64,000 nt of DNA from Streptomyces glaucescens (GCF_000761215.1 NZ_CP009438.1:4109001-4173000); one strand, 5' to 3'. Counted from the stretch's first letter, positions 1 to 7,856 are shown. Program-made: numbers and translations. The notes: generated from the sequence alone by a model not told the origin.

Positions 1-2
1 CC

Positions 3-314
3 GGTGTCGGCACGACGCTCGAGATGCCGGTCATGCTGGCGCCCGTGCCCAACGCGATCGACTTCACCGACAAGAAGGTGCTGATCGCCGACGACGTGGC
101 CGACACCGGCAAGACGCTCAAGCTGGTGCACGACTTCTGCCTGGAGCACGTCGCCGAGGTGCGCTCCGCGGTGATCTACGAGAAGTCGCACTCGCTGGTG
201 AAGTGCGAGTACGTGTGGAAGCGCACCGACGAGTGGATCAACTTCCCATGGAGTGTCTTGCCTCCGGTACATAAGTCAGGTGAGGCGCCCAAGGAGAACA
301 AGGAAGCGCTCTGA
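3..314 (+). CDS. Phosphoribosyltransferase, 5'-partial, with element-supplied C-terminus
   Basis: The gene starts before the window. The PRPP-binding loop is clear (VLIADDVADTGKTL), so this is a type I phosphoribosyltransferase, probably a small purine-base or uncharacterised member that moves phosphoribosyl from PRPP to a base. The last 15 codons, from Val at 267 (VHKSGEAPKENKEAL, stop 312-314), look foreign. The expected native tail, PPVVKRAGQVLDA and a stop, lies intact at 3061-3102, just beyond a serine integrase gene. The likely explanation is site-specific integration into the 3' end, with the element supplying replacement codons and a stop. The catalytic core is untouched, so the enzyme probably still works. 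Substrate cannot be told from this fragment. Confidence 0.85.
   Translation, partial: GVGTTLEMPVMLAPVPNAIDFTDKKVLIADDVADTGKTLKLVHDFCLEHVAEVRSAVIYEKSHSLVKCEYVWKRTDEWINFPWSVLPPVHKSGEAPKENKEAL
247..280 (+). other. Left attachment junction (attL-like) of the integrated element
   Basis: At 255-269 the gene reads GTC TTG CCT CCG GTA (V-L-P-P-V). At 3055-3069 the far junction reads GTC GAG CCG CCG GTG (V-E-P-P-V), followed by the native gene tail. The strand exchange should lie in this shared stretch (common positions GTC, GCC, CCGGT). Serine integrases need only a very short identical core, which fits. An 8-bp word, CATGGAGT, also occurs at both ends (247-254 and 3032-3039), but joining there would put a stop in frame. 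The exact crossover dinucleotide cannot be fixed by eye. Confidence 0.6.
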
Positions 315-403
315 TCTGCGTAAGACGGCAGGGGGGGAGGAGGCCGGACAGGTGAGCTGGGTCGCCAACGCGATGATCTCTGCCGACGCCTCAGACTGGC
401 AGA

Positions 404-748
404 GTGGAAGCTCTCAGCGACTGGCTTCGGGACCAGGCGCCACTGCGCCACCAAGCGGATGCCCTCGGGGTCGGTTCCCTGCGCCTCATCACGGGGCCGG
501 ACAACGCATGGGGTGGCGGGAAGAACTCCGAGTGCGAAGTCTGGGGCGGCGCTCTCAACCACGCCGACCTCGACGCGCTCAGGCAACGCTTCGCGGAGAC
601 GCCCTGGCAGCAACCGAATGCGGTGCAACTTCCGATTCTGGACCAGGAGGAGGCATTCTTCCGGCTGTGAATGATCCGACACGGCGAACTGCGGCAGTAC
701 ACGCCACTTGAGCCGTCCGAGAAGGATGCCGTCTTCTATGGCGACTGA
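404..748 (+). pseudogene. Hypothetical cargo gene interrupted by an in-frame TGA
   Basis: Read from a GTG at 404, this frame encodes 88 residues (VEALSDWLRDQAPLRHQADA...) to TGA at 668-670. It continues in the same frame with no other stop for 25 codons (MIRHGELRQYTPLEPSEKDA...) to TGA at 746-748. The sense of both parts suggests one protein of about 115 residues in which a TGG Trp codon, between FFRL and MIRHGEL, became TGA. No known domain was recognised; the sequence is acidic, Trp-rich and looks like a small cytoplasmic protein. No good ribosome binding site precedes the GTG. It lies between the two copies of the element tail (267-314 and 766-813), so it may be leftover cargo of an earlier integration. 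Confidence 0.5.
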
Positions 749-765
749 CCGAGTTTTGCACTGTA

Positions 766-813
766 GTGCGTAAGTCGGGCGAGCCGATCACGCCTTCGAA
801 GGAGGCTCTCTAG
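766..813 (+). repeat. Second copy of the element-supplied phosphoribosyltransferase tail
   Basis: These 16 codons read VRKSGEPITPSKEAL-stop. They match the tail now fused to the phosphoribosyltransferase (VHKSGEAPKENKEAL-stop, 267-314) at 9 of 15 residues, with the same length and stop position. The DNA agrees at TAAGTC and at the AAGGAGGCTCTC-like end. Here the frame is not attached to a phosphoribosyltransferase. The simplest reading is a second attachment arm, left by tandem integration of related elements or marking the original element end. Confidence 0.6.
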
Positions 814-1090
814 AAGGCCTCTGCGTATAGGGGGTATCACCTCGGTGACTTGCTGAAACCCATCAGTTCGAGGTCTCGAACTCAAACACTCCTATAAATA
901 CGGCACGGAGCCATCATGCCTTTCCATGGGGGCGCCCCCCTCCATCCCGGTGTCAACCGATCCCCCGCCGGAGGCATTGCCTTGGCCTCGGGCCGCGCTA
1001 TGCGGTGATCGACTAATGGCCGATACGGCCCTTGGTGGCCTGATACGAAAGGCACGCGCGAGGGGGCAGGGTGCAGCCGTTACCGGATGA
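814..1090. other. Non-coding stretch inside the element
   Basis: About 280 bases without a convincing gene. The base composition is lower in GC than the surroundings (for example CTCCTATAAATACGG near 890-905). There is a short palindrome, GGGGGCGCCCCCC, near 927-940. No ribosome binding site with a matching frame was found. It probably holds remnants of element control or attachment DNA. Confidence 0.4.
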
Positions 1091-1621
1091 CTGGCACGGA
1101 ACCGGCCGGGCGACGCGGTGCGCCGCGAAATCCGGGAATTGCAGCCGAACCCGGTGATCTGGCTGATTGACCGGCGGCGCGCCGGTTAGGACATACGTAG
1201 TTGGGCGGACGGTCTAACTGGAGAGCGCCTTATTAGGCGGCAGTTGGACAAGCTCCGCGGCCGTGGCTGGTTCACTCTCCATGCGATGTAGTGGGCGAGC
1301 GGCGCGGACATCGATCACCTCGCCATCGGCCCCGCCGGCGTCTTCTCCATCAACTCCAAGAGCCACCGAGGGAAGACTGTCTGGTACGGCGACACCGCTG
1401 TCACAATGAACGGCTCCCCAACCCGCCGCATCGCGGTCGGCCAGTCCGAAGCCCGACGCATCTCGCGGGTCTTATCCACACGCTGTGGAGTCGACGTTCC
1501 CGTCCGCCCTGTGATCTCCGCGGTGAACGCGACGAAGCTCACGGGCCTGACCGTCAGTGCCAAACGGGCTCGATCAAGCTCGGGTCGAACTTGCGGCGCC
1601 CCCGGCCTGCCGGGTGGATGA
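1091..1621 (+). pseudogene. NERD-domain (nuclease-related) gene remnant
   Basis: One frame gives continuous coding sense with two stops (TAG at 1187-1189 and 1289-1291). Recognisable pieces are NRPGDAVRREIRELQ, GERLIRRQLDKLRGRGWFTL and, after the second stop, DIDHLAIGPAGVFSINSK then HRGKTVWYGD. This is the pattern of NERD proteins (nuclease-related domain), with the conserved D-I-D-H and the S-K that replaces the usual T-K catalytic region. Both stops fall where Arg/Gln-type residues would be expected. The N-terminal part is missing, and the 3' end runs into the end of the convergent integrase gene (stop at 1554). It is a decayed gene, not an active one. Confidence 0.65.
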
Positions 1622-2987
1622 TCACAGCCGTCAGACTGCGCAACACGATTTCCTGCTGCCGCTCGATGGGTAGCCCGAAGAACTCGTCCGCTGTCAGGTT
1701 CGCAGTCTCGCCCTTGGACTCTGCCTGCTTCTGCTCCTTGTAGAACCGAGCACGCTCCAACTTCAGCTCGTCGCGCAATCGCTCCTTGGCCGGCAAGAGC
1801 TGCAAGAGAGTAGCCACCGTGATCTGCTTTGTCCGCTCGGCCTCCACCAGCTGGGCAATGCCCTCGTTCACCCGCTCCAGCTCTGCCTCCTTGGTCCACT
1901 GCTGGTCAATAGGCACATTCGTCACCGACGCTCGTGCGTCTTGCTCCGCCAGGACGAGTTGAGCTATCAGCCGGTCAACGGGCTCACCTGTACGGGCGAC
2001 CTTGCCGCAGCCGCCGTTCACGACGGAGCACTGATAGGTGAACCTGGCGGCTTTCGATTCCGGCTTCCAGCGCTGGTTAATCTGGCCTCGGATCTTCGTC
2101 TTGCACAGTCCACAGCGGGCGATCCCTGACAGAAGGTACTTACGCGCGAGTGACTTCCCGGGGCGCGCTTGCTTACGCTCGGCGATCACTGCGCACACCG
2201 CCTCCCACTCTGCGAGCGTGTTGATCGGCTCCCACTCGCCCTTCACGGGCTGGCCGTCCTCGCCGTACAGGATCTCGCCGTGGTAGGTCCGATAGCCGAC
2301 CAGGCGAGGGTTGGTCAGGATGTGCTCGACGTGGTGGTGGGCCATGCGCTTGGTGCCCTCGCGGGGGTTGCCCAAGCCCTGTTCTTGCCACCTCGTGCGG
2401 ATGGTCCCGATGCGGACCCCGGCCAGGATCTCGCGCTGTGCCTCAAGAATCGCCTTGGCCGCCTCTGGGTCGACCTTGGTCCGGTCGTCCTTCCGCCATC
2501 CGTACGGCGCAGGCCCTCCGCTGTCTTTTCCCTGCTGCGCCAGTTCTAAGTGCTTGCGCTGGATGCGGCGCGACGAGTCGTGCGATGACTTGTTGGCGAA
2601 AGCGACCATGATGCGCGCCATGGTGCGGCCATCCGGCGTCCCGATGTTGATGTCATTGGTGACGGTGGCGAACTCCAGCCGCGGGCGTTCGTCGTAGATC
2701 TCGATGAGGCGTTCCAGGTCCTTCGGCTGCCGGGCGAGCCGGTCGAGGTCGTAGGCCACGATGCCGTCGATGAGGCCGGCGCGGAGGTCCTGCAACATCA
2801 GCTCGAACTCGTCGCGCACGACGTTGCGCTTGAACGCGGACACGTCGTTGTCCTCGTAGACCTTCACGGGCTGCCACGACCGGAGGTCCGCCAGGCGCTC
2901 ACAGTCTTGTTGCTGCCGGGCGACACCGAAGGCGTCGCCTTCATCGTCCCGCGAAATGCGCGTGTAAATCCCCACCCTGCGTGCCAA
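1554..2987 (-). CDS. int: Large serine recombinase / integrase
   Basis: A 477-residue serine integrase that would catalyse attP x attB recombination. The N-terminal resolvase domain has the nucleophile Ser12 in YTRISRDDEGD, the usual second Arg region, and YDLDRLARQPKDLERLI. A recombinase domain follows, then a zinc-ribbon with two Cys pairs (RCGLCKTK and QCSVVNGGCGK), a coiled-coil Glu/Arg-rich segment and a short C-terminal tail. I chose TTG at 2987, because AGGGGAGG sits six bases upstream; a GTG at 3014 is possible in the same frame. The gene faces away from the attR-like end, as often seen for integrases next to attP. It appears intact. Excision would also need a directionality factor, and none was recognised inside the element. 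Confidence 0.93.
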   Translation of the reverse strand: MARRVGIYTRISRDDEGDAFGVARQQQDCERLADLRSWQPVKVYEDNDVSAFKRNVVRDEFELMLQDLRAGLIDGIVAYDLDRLARQPKDLERLIEIYDERPRLEFATVTNDINIGTPDGRTMARIMVAFANKSSHDSSRRIQRKHLELAQQGKDSGGPAPYGWRKDDRTKVDPEAAKAILEAQREILAGVRIGTIRTRWQEQGLGNPREGTKRMAHHHVEHILTNPRLVGYRTYHGEILYGEDGQPVKGEWEPINTLAEWEAVCAVIAERKQARPGKSLARKYLLSGIARCGLCKTKIRGQINQRWKPESKAARFTYQCSVVNGGCGKVARTGEPVDRLIAQLVLAEQDARASVTNVPIDQQWTKEAELERVNEGIAQLVEAERTKQITVATLLQLLPAKERLRDELKLERARFYKEQKQAESKGETANLTADEFFGLPIERQQEIVLRSLTAVIIHPAGRGRRKFDPSLIEPVWH

Positions 2988-3048
2988 GACCGGCCTCCCC
3001 TGCCTTCCGAGCACGCTCAGACTACTACCGTCATGGAGTCAAATCAGC

Positions 3049-3102
3049 TGATCAGTCGAGCCGCCGGTGGTGAAGCGGGCCGGGCAGGTCCTCGACGCCT
3101 GA
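3049..3102 (+). other. Right attachment junction with displaced phosphoribosyltransferase 3' end
   Basis: From 3055 the DNA reads V-E then, from 3061, PPVVKRAGQVLDA and TGA at 3100-3102, in one frame without a start codon of its own. This is the natural end expected after the FPWSV motif of the phosphoribosyltransferase cut off at about 257. It marks the right (attR-like) boundary of the inserted element, making it about 2.8 kb long. Confidence 0.7.
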
Positions 3103-3109
3103 CGACCGG

Positions 3110-3275
3110 GTGGCGGTCGTCGGTGGCCGACCGTGGCCGGTCGGGTCCACGGCTTCCGCGGCCGGGTCCACGGGCCCCTGCGGCCGGATCCACGGCTCGC
3201 GCGGCCGGCCGAGGGCTTCCGGCGGCCGACCGGACCCATCTCGGCGGCCGACCCGGCCGGACCCACGTGCGGCGT
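3110..3275. repeat. Degenerate GC-rich tandem repeats
   Basis: The stretch between the displaced gene end and the next gene consists of imperfect copies of a GGCCGGGTCCACGG-like unit. At least five copies are visible, with variable spacers. No open frame here has convincing codon use. It may be replication-slippage DNA or a complex terminator. Confidence 0.45.
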
Positions 3276-3280
3276 GCGGG

Positions 3281-3574
3281 TTAGACGTCCGCCGACGCCG
3301 TCGCCAGCACCGAGCCGGAGCCGTCGCGGACGTTCGCGTCCGCGTGGCGCACCGGGCCCTGGATGGTCCAGGTGTGCTCCCAGGAGGTGCCCGGGCCCAC
3401 TTCGTCGACCGGGCGGATGAACTCGAGGTGGGTGCCGTCCGCGGTGTCCACCCCGAGGACGATCGAGACGGCGTCGTCCGTGGTCACGGAGTCGGACGCG
3501 TCCGCGTTGCGGATCCGGGCGGTGACGGCGTTGCCCGTCATCTCCAGGAAGGCTTCCAGGTCTGAGCCGGTCAT
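3281..3574 (-). CDS. Conserved hypothetical protein, 97 aa
   Basis: A small soluble protein beginning MTGSDLEAFLEM. The ATG at 3574 was preferred over upstream starts, because GGGAG lies seven bases before it. It has alternating beta-strand-like segments (VTARIRNAD, VSIVLGVDTAD, SWEHTWTIQG) and ends in ATASADV. No signal peptide or membrane segment is present. The beta-rich pattern could be a small immunoglobulin-like or FxLYD-like fold, but I do not recognise the family. It is transcribed away from the integrated element and follows a Yip1-type membrane protein gene, separated from it by a strong hairpin. Confidence 0.6.
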   Translation of the reverse strand: MTGSDLEAFLEMTGNAVTARIRNADASDSVTTDDAVSIVLGVDTADGTHLEFIRPVDEVGPGTSWEHTWTIQGPVRHADANVRDGSGSVLATASADV

Positions 3575-3633
3575 TTTCCCACTCCCGCCTGTGTCCGGTC
3601 GCATCCCGAGGGCCCCTCTTCCAGGGTGCACGA

Positions 3634-3666
3634 GAAGGGCCCCCGGCGCAGCGCCAGGGGCCCTCC
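3634..3666 (-). terminator. Hairpin terminator after the Yip1-type gene
   Basis: Inverted repeat with arms AAGGGCCCCCGGCGC and GCGCCAGGGGCCCTC around a 1-3 base loop (one mismatch). It follows the stop of the minus-strand gene at 3699 and precedes the next minus-strand start at 3574. Confidence 0.7.
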
Positions 3667-3698
3667 GTCAGTCCGCCGAGCGCCGGCGGAGGCTGAGG

Positions 3699-4751
3699 TC
3701 AGAACGTGCCCAGCTTCACGATCGACAGCAGGGCGATCAGCTGGATGGCCGACGCGCCCAGGGCCTTCGGCCAGGGCAGGTCGTGGGACCGGGAGACCAT
3801 CAGGGTGAGCAGGGCGCCGCACGCCACCCAGGTGGCCCAGCCGAGGATCTGGACGAAGGGGGCGTCGCCACCGAGGAACATGGCGACGACCAGGCGGGGC
3901 GCGTCCGTGATGGACATGATCAGCATGGAGAGGCCGACCGTCGGCTGCCAGGCGCCGTCGCCGCCGAGCTGGCGGGCCAGGGTGTGGGTGACCACGCCCA
4001 GGATGAAGGCGCTCAGCACCAGGGCGACCGCGGTGGTCAGGACGATCGGTACGGCGTTGGAGAGGGTGGCGTTGATCGCGTCCTCGCGGGCGCCGTCGAA
4101 GCCGAAGACGGCGAGCAGGCCGTAGAGGAACGTGACGATGAGGGCGGGGACCCACATGGTGTAGTCCCGCATCTGGAGGAAGGTCTGGTTGGGGGCGAGC
4201 ACGATGCCCCGCAGCAGGTCCTTCCAGTGCAGCCGCGGGCCGATCGGCCCGGCCGGGGCCGCGGCGCCCGCCCGGTAGGTACCGCCCTGCTGGTAGGGGT
4301 CCTCGCCGATGGAGAAGGCCTGGGTGTGGCCGGGGTTGTTGGCCGCGTAGGGGTCCGGGGTGCCGGGGTGCGGGTAGGAGGAGCCGTCGTCGCCGAAGTA
4401 CTCGGGCTCGCCGCCGCCGTGACCGCCGCCGCCGTGGCCACCGTGCCGGCCGGGTCCTCCGTGGCCGCCGTAGCCGCCGCCCGAGGGTGGCCACGGGCCG
4501 CCGCTGCTCCCGCCGTAGCCCTGCTGCCCCGGGTACGGGTGCGGCTGCGGCGCGGGGGGATGGCCGTACGACGGGCCCTGCGGGGCCTGCTGTCCGTACG
4601 GGGGGTGTTGCGGTCGCGTGTGCGGGGCGCGGTCGTTCCGGCCGCCGCGTCCGATCCTGAATCCAGCCACGTCATCGAACGTACCTGGTCCCGGAGAGTG
4701 ACGTGCGGGGGCCGGGGCTCCGGGCCCGGCTTTGCGGCCGGACTGTGACAT
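3699..4751 (-). CDS. Yip1-family integral membrane protein with Gly/Pro/Tyr/His-rich N-terminus
   Basis: About 350 residues. The first ~170 are low-complexity (repeated PYGQQ, GYGG, HGGHGGGG, HPYPG) and presumably disordered and cytoplasmic. Then follow about five membrane segments (MWVPALIVTFLYGLLAVFGF; VPIVLTTAVALVLSAFILGV; a third around TVGLSMLIMSI; WATWVACGALLTLM; IQLIALLSIVKL) preceded by the RLHWKDLLRGIVLAPNQTF motif typical of actinobacterial Yip1 proteins. Biochemical role is unknown. The ATG at 4751 has AAGGG directly in front. A GTG at 4670 (VAGFRIGRGG) is an equally plausible start and would remove 27 residues. Confidence 0.8.
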   Translation of the reverse strand: MSQSGRKAGPGAPAPARHSPGPGTFDDVAGFRIGRGGRNDRAPHTRPQHPPYGQQAPQGPSYGHPPAPQPHPYPGQQGYGGSSGGPWPPSGGGYGGHGGPGRHGGHGGGGHGGGEPEYFGDDGSSYPHPGTPDPYAANNPGHTQAFSIGEDPYQQGGTYRAGAAAPAGPIGPRLHWKDLLRGIVLAPNQTFLQMRDYTMWVPALIVTFLYGLLAVFGFDGAREDAINATLSNAVPIVLTTAVALVLSAFILGVVTHTLARQLGGDGAWQPTVGLSMLIMSITDAPRLVVAMFLGGDAPFVQILGWATWVACGALLTLMVSRSHDLPWPKALGASAIQLIALLSIVKLGTF

Positions 4752-4839
4752 CCCTTACGGAGCCGGGCCCGCGTCCCCTAAGGGACGTCCCGTGCGGCGG
4801 TGGAGGGCGTCGCCGGGACGGCCGTCAGGGTGAGCGGGA

Positions 4840-6141
4840 TCACCGTGAGCGGGCCGCCCGCGACGACAGGAACGCCGACGTCGAGAACGTCACCGCGGGC
4901 TCGCGGGCGAGCAGCCCCGTCTTCGTCCCCGGATAGACGGCCACCGTGTCCTCCCGCTCGCCCCGGTGGGTGCGCACGGCGAGATCGTCGCGCCCGTCGC
5001 CGTCGAAGTCGCCGGCGGCGAGGACCCGGGTGGTGCCCTGGGCGGGCGGTGTGACGGTCACCGGGCCGGCCGCGGACAGGCCTTTCGCACTGCCGTGGAA
5101 GACGCGAAGTGACGAGCCGCCGCTGACGAGTTCGCTGAGGCCGTCGCCGTCGAAGTCGCCGGTGTCGAGCAGGGTTCCGGGGGAGGGGAGGGTGGCGCGG
5201 GTGGGGACCGGGAGGTCGTAGCGCAGGGCCGTCCCGTTCCGGGTGCCCACCGCCGCGTCCAGTGCCTCTCCCATGCCGAAGCGGCCGAGCGCGACATCGG
5301 CGCCGGAGGGCAGCAGCACGCCCGTGCGGACCGGGCCGTCCGGGCCGCCGTGCACCACCGAGGCGGAGCCCTCGCCCTCCGTCGCGCGGACCACGAGGTC
5401 GTCGGTGCCGTCCCGGTCGATGTCGACGGCCGGGCCGACCGGGACGTTGCCGGGCGCGGCGAGCGGGACGCCCGCGCTCCTGGCCGTACCCCTCCGGGTG
5501 AACGGTCCGCGCAGGTAGCTGAGTTGCTTCCCCGAGGCGTGCACGACGAGGTCCTGTGCGCCGTCGTCGTCGAAGTCGCCGCACACCGGCCGGTCCGGCC
5601 AGTCCTTGCCGGCCCGGGCGCGGGCCGGGATCACCAGTTTCACGGCGCGCCCGGTCAGGCCTTCCGGGGAGCCGAAGAGGAGCTGGAGCGGGACCGGGGG
5701 CTGCCCTTGTCCGTCGTACGGCGGGTCCGTCGTGACGACGAGGTCGGTGAACCCGTCGCCGTCGAGGTCGCAGGTCGCGGCGACGTCGAAGACGGCGGGC
5801 AGTTGTCCGGCCGTGCGGGCGCCCTGCCGCACGGGGCTGATCAGCTGCCGGGCGCCGGGCACGAGACCGCGCGGCCCGCCGTAGACGACGCCGATGCCCG
5901 CGTCGTCGGCGTGACTCTGCTGTTTCACCAGGTCGTTGAGGACGAGGTCGCGGTGGCCGTCGCCGTTGAAGTCGTCGGGGACGTCGCTGCCCCCGCCGCG
6001 GGGGACGGGCAGCAGGGGCGGGGCCCCGGCGGTCTCGCGCCCGGGTGTCTCGTCGGGGGCGTCCGGTTCCGCCGGGCCGGGCCCGCAGGCGGTGAGGAGC
6101 AGGACGCCGGCCACCAGGGCCCCGGCAGCACGCACGCGCAT
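4840..6141 (-). CDS. FG-GAP/VCBS repeat lipoprotein (beta-propeller)
   Basis: A 433-residue exported lipoprotein. The signal peptide is MRVRAAGALVAGVLLL with lipobox LTAC, so the mature protein starts at Cys19 and is tethered to the membrane. At least six integrin-alpha-like calcium loops are visible: DFNGDGHRDLV, DLDGDGFTDLV, DFDDDGAQDLV, DIDRDGTDDLV, DFDGDGLSELV and DFDGDGRDDLAV. That predicts a seven-bladed propeller that binds calcium and probably a surface ligand or polysaccharide. GAGGTGAA lies four bases before the ATG at 6141. Ligand unknown. The C-terminus ends soon after the last blade; another frame stays open to 4778, but no convincing frameshift was seen. Confidence 0.85.
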   Translation of the reverse strand: MRVRAAGALVAGVLLLTACGPGPAEPDAPDETPGRETAGAPPLLPVPRGGGSDVPDDFNGDGHRDLVLNDLVKQQSHADDAGIGVVYGGPRGLVPGARQLISPVRQGARTAGQLPAVFDVAATCDLDGDGFTDLVVTTDPPYDGQGQPPVPLQLLFGSPEGLTGRAVKLVIPARARAGKDWPDRPVCGDFDDDGAQDLVVHASGKQLSYLRGPFTRRGTARSAGVPLAAPGNVPVGPAVDIDRDGTDDLVVRATEGEGSASVVHGGPDGPVRTGVLLPSGADVALGRFGMGEALDAAVGTRNGTALRYDLPVPTRATLPSPGTLLDTGDFDGDGLSELVSGGSSLRVFHGSAKGLSAAGPVTVTPPAQGTTRVLAAGDFDGDGRDDLAVRTHRGEREDTVAVYPGTKTGLLAREPAVTFSTSAFLSSRAARSR

Positions 6142-6337
6142 GACTTCACCTCGTACGCCTCTTCGACAACGACTGGGTAATGATGCACGGGTTCGAAGGG
6201 CGGGGGCAGCTCGGGTGCCGGGCCTGCGTGTCCTTGACCGGTATGGGCGGCTACGGCGGCGACGTGGCGCGGTGCGACGGGGGTGACGGTGCGGAAGTGC
6301 CCCTGCGCGGACCGTGAGCCGCTCTAGTCTTGCCGTC

Positions 6338-6868
6338 ATGGACGACGACGACCGGCGCGTACTCGACCTGCTCCATGCCCTGGACCGTCTCCCCGGACCC
6401 GAGCATCTCGAATTCCCCGACGGGTTCGACCACAACCGGGCCCGGATGCGGGCGATCCAGCTCAGGAAGCGGCTGAACGACGAGTTCGGGGACGGGAGGT
6501 ACGAGACCCCCTGCCGGCTGGACGACATGATCCAGGACGCGTCCTACTACTTCGGTGTGCGCATCCCGCCCCGCGCCACGGAGGCCGACGAGTGGATCTG
6601 CCTGCGCCTCAGCAACTACGGCGACCTCGTGGTCGTCACCACCCCCCGTCCGGAGAGCCACCCCGATCTGGACGCGGCGGTCGCTGCGGGCGCCCTGTCC
6701 GTGCGGGACCGCGAGCGGGTGGAGACGGTGCTGTCCGAGATGGAGTACCAGCTGGTGCCGCTTCCGCTGCTCCAGCGCCGGTACGACGGGGTGACGTGGC
6801 TCGCCGAGGCGGAGACCGGTGACGGGTCGCCCGTGACGTGGTGGACGCGGTTCTTCGAGTATCTGTAG
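6338..6868 (+). CDS. Conserved hypothetical protein, 176 aa
   Basis: A soluble acidic protein starting MDDDDRRVLDLLHALDRLPG. It contains the segment DASYYFGVRIPPRATEADEW, a central beta strand NYGDLVVVTTPRPE and the C-terminal WWTRFFEYL. There is no signal peptide, membrane helix or recognised catalytic motif. An upstream ATG at 6314 would add eight residues; neither start has a good ribosome binding site, so leaderless translation is possible. It is transcribed divergently from the FG-GAP lipoprotein. I do not recognise the family. Confidence 0.65.
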   Translation: MDDDDRRVLDLLHALDRLPGPEHLEFPDGFDHNRARMRAIQLRKRLNDEFGDGRYETPCRLDDMIQDASYYFGVRIPPRATEADEWICLRLSNYGDLVVVTTPRPESHPDLDAAVAAGALSVRDRERVETVLSEMEYQLVPLPLLQRRYDGVTWLAEAETGDGSPVTWWTRFFEYL

Positions 6869-6975
6869 GCCAGGCCGCCCGCGCGAGGGCCCCGTGGTGC
6901 GGTGCCGCCGCCGCGCCGGCCCCGGCCCGCCCCGTGAGCCGGGAAACCCCCGGGGGCGTCCGGCAGGATGGACCC

Positions 6976-7305
6976 ATGAGCGTAGTGAAGATCAACGTGC
7001 TGACCGTTCCCGCCGAGCAGCGGGAGGTGCTGGAGAAGCGGTTCGCGTCCCGCGCGCACGCGGTGGAGTCCTCCGACGGTTTCGAGTGGTTCGAACTCCT
7101 CCGCCCCGTCGAGGGCACCGACACCTACCTGGTCTACACCCGCTGGCGGGACGAGGAGTCCTTCCAGGCGTGGATGGAGGGCCCCATGAAGTCGGCGCAC
7201 CAGGGCGGCGGCGAGGGCGCCGGCGAACGCCCGAAGCCGGCCGCCTCCGGGTCGACGCTGTGGTCCTTCGAGGTGGTGCAGCAGGCGGGGCCGAAGGGCG
7301 AGTAG
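6976..7305 (+). CDS. Antibiotic biosynthesis monooxygenase (ABM) domain protein
   Basis: A 109-residue ferredoxin-like alpha/beta protein. The pattern is VVKINVLTVPAEQREVLEKRF, then SSDGFEWFELLRP, then TYLVYTRWRDEESFQAWM, typical of the ABM/IsdG-like group. Members act as cofactor-free quinone-forming monooxygenases or as haem-binding and haem-degrading proteins (HmoA/IsdG). The conserved W in YTRWRDEESFQAWM is present. The ATG at 6976 follows GCAGGATGGACCC without a strong ribosome binding site. Specific substrate unknown; haem binding is the better guess for an orphan member. Confidence 0.8.
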   Translation: MSVVKINVLTVPAEQREVLEKRFASRAHAVESSDGFEWFELLRPVEGTDTYLVYTRWRDEESFQAWMEGPMKSAHQGGGEGAGERPKPAASGSTLWSFEVVQQAGPKGE

Positions 7306-7502
7306 CCGGGCCTGCGGCCGGGGACGTGATCCCGCCCCGGCCGTACCCTTCCCGGTCACCCGCCCGCGAGCGGCGATCCCTGCCGCGCCACGGGAGGTGG
7401 CGGTCCGTCAGGGGCTCCCTCGCTCCTGGCCGGGCGCGTGCTTCGCGGAGACGCTGTGAAAGGCTTCGGCCTGACCACCCGAGCAGGCGAAAGGCGATCG
7501 AG

Positions 7503-7856
7503 ATGACAACGGCCCGCCTGCGCACAGCAGCGTGGAGTTCGGTCTGCCTCACCGCGGCCGCGCTGCTCGTCGGCTGCTCGGTGTCGGCGAGTACCGGTGC
7601 TGCCGAGCCGACGCTGTCAGCCGGCAAGCTCGCCGACACGGTCGCGCGGAAGCTCGCGGAGACGACCGGGCAGCCGAAGCCGGATGTCACCTGCCCCGAG
7701 GACCTGGTCGGCAAGGTGGGCACCACCACCCGTTGCACGCTCACCGCGGGCGACGGCAGCAGCCTGGGCGTGACGGTCACCGTGTCCTCTGTCGACGGGG
7801 ACCGGATCGACTTCGACATCGAGGCCGACGGGACGGCCTCCCCGGCCGCGGACTGA
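7503..7856 (+). CDS. DUF4333-like lipoprotein
   Basis: A 117-residue lipoprotein. The signal peptide is RTAAWSSVCLTAAALLV with lipobox VGCS, acylated at Cys25. The mature part contains VTCPEDLVGKVGTTTRCTL and SLGVTVTVSSVDGDRIDFDIE, the usual DUF4333 layout with two conserved Cys (VTCP and TRCT) likely to form a disulfide. It probably sits on the outer face of the membrane; function unknown. GGCGAAAGGCGATCGAG upstream gives only a weak ribosome binding site. Confidence 0.8.
   Translation: MTTARLRTAAWSSVCLTAAALLVGCSVSASTGAAEPTLSAGKLADTVARKLAETTGQPKPDVTCPEDLVGKVGTTTRCTLTAGDGSSLGVTVTVSSVDGDRIDFDIEADGTASPAAD

Noticed and set aside
247..254. CATGGAGT word at both element ends as the recombination core
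   Set aside because: Joining the flanks there would place a stop codon (CAA ATC AGC TGA) in the restored gene, whereas joining in the V-x-P-P-V stretch restores a sensible protein.
3110..3275. Open frames in the GC-rich repeats
   Set aside because: The frames consist of repeat units with no start signal or family resemblance.
4778..4842. Possible frameshifted C-terminal extension of the FG-GAP lipoprotein
   Set aside because: A neighbouring frame stays open to 4778, but the annotated end already completes the last propeller blade, and GC3 is high in both frames, so no frameshift can be claimed.
5350..6180. Long plus-strand open frames opposite the FG-GAP gene
   Set aside because: Shadow frames produced by the strong GC3 bias of the real minus-strand gene; the same applies to the large frames opposite clpB, dnaK, the oxidoreductase and the kinases.
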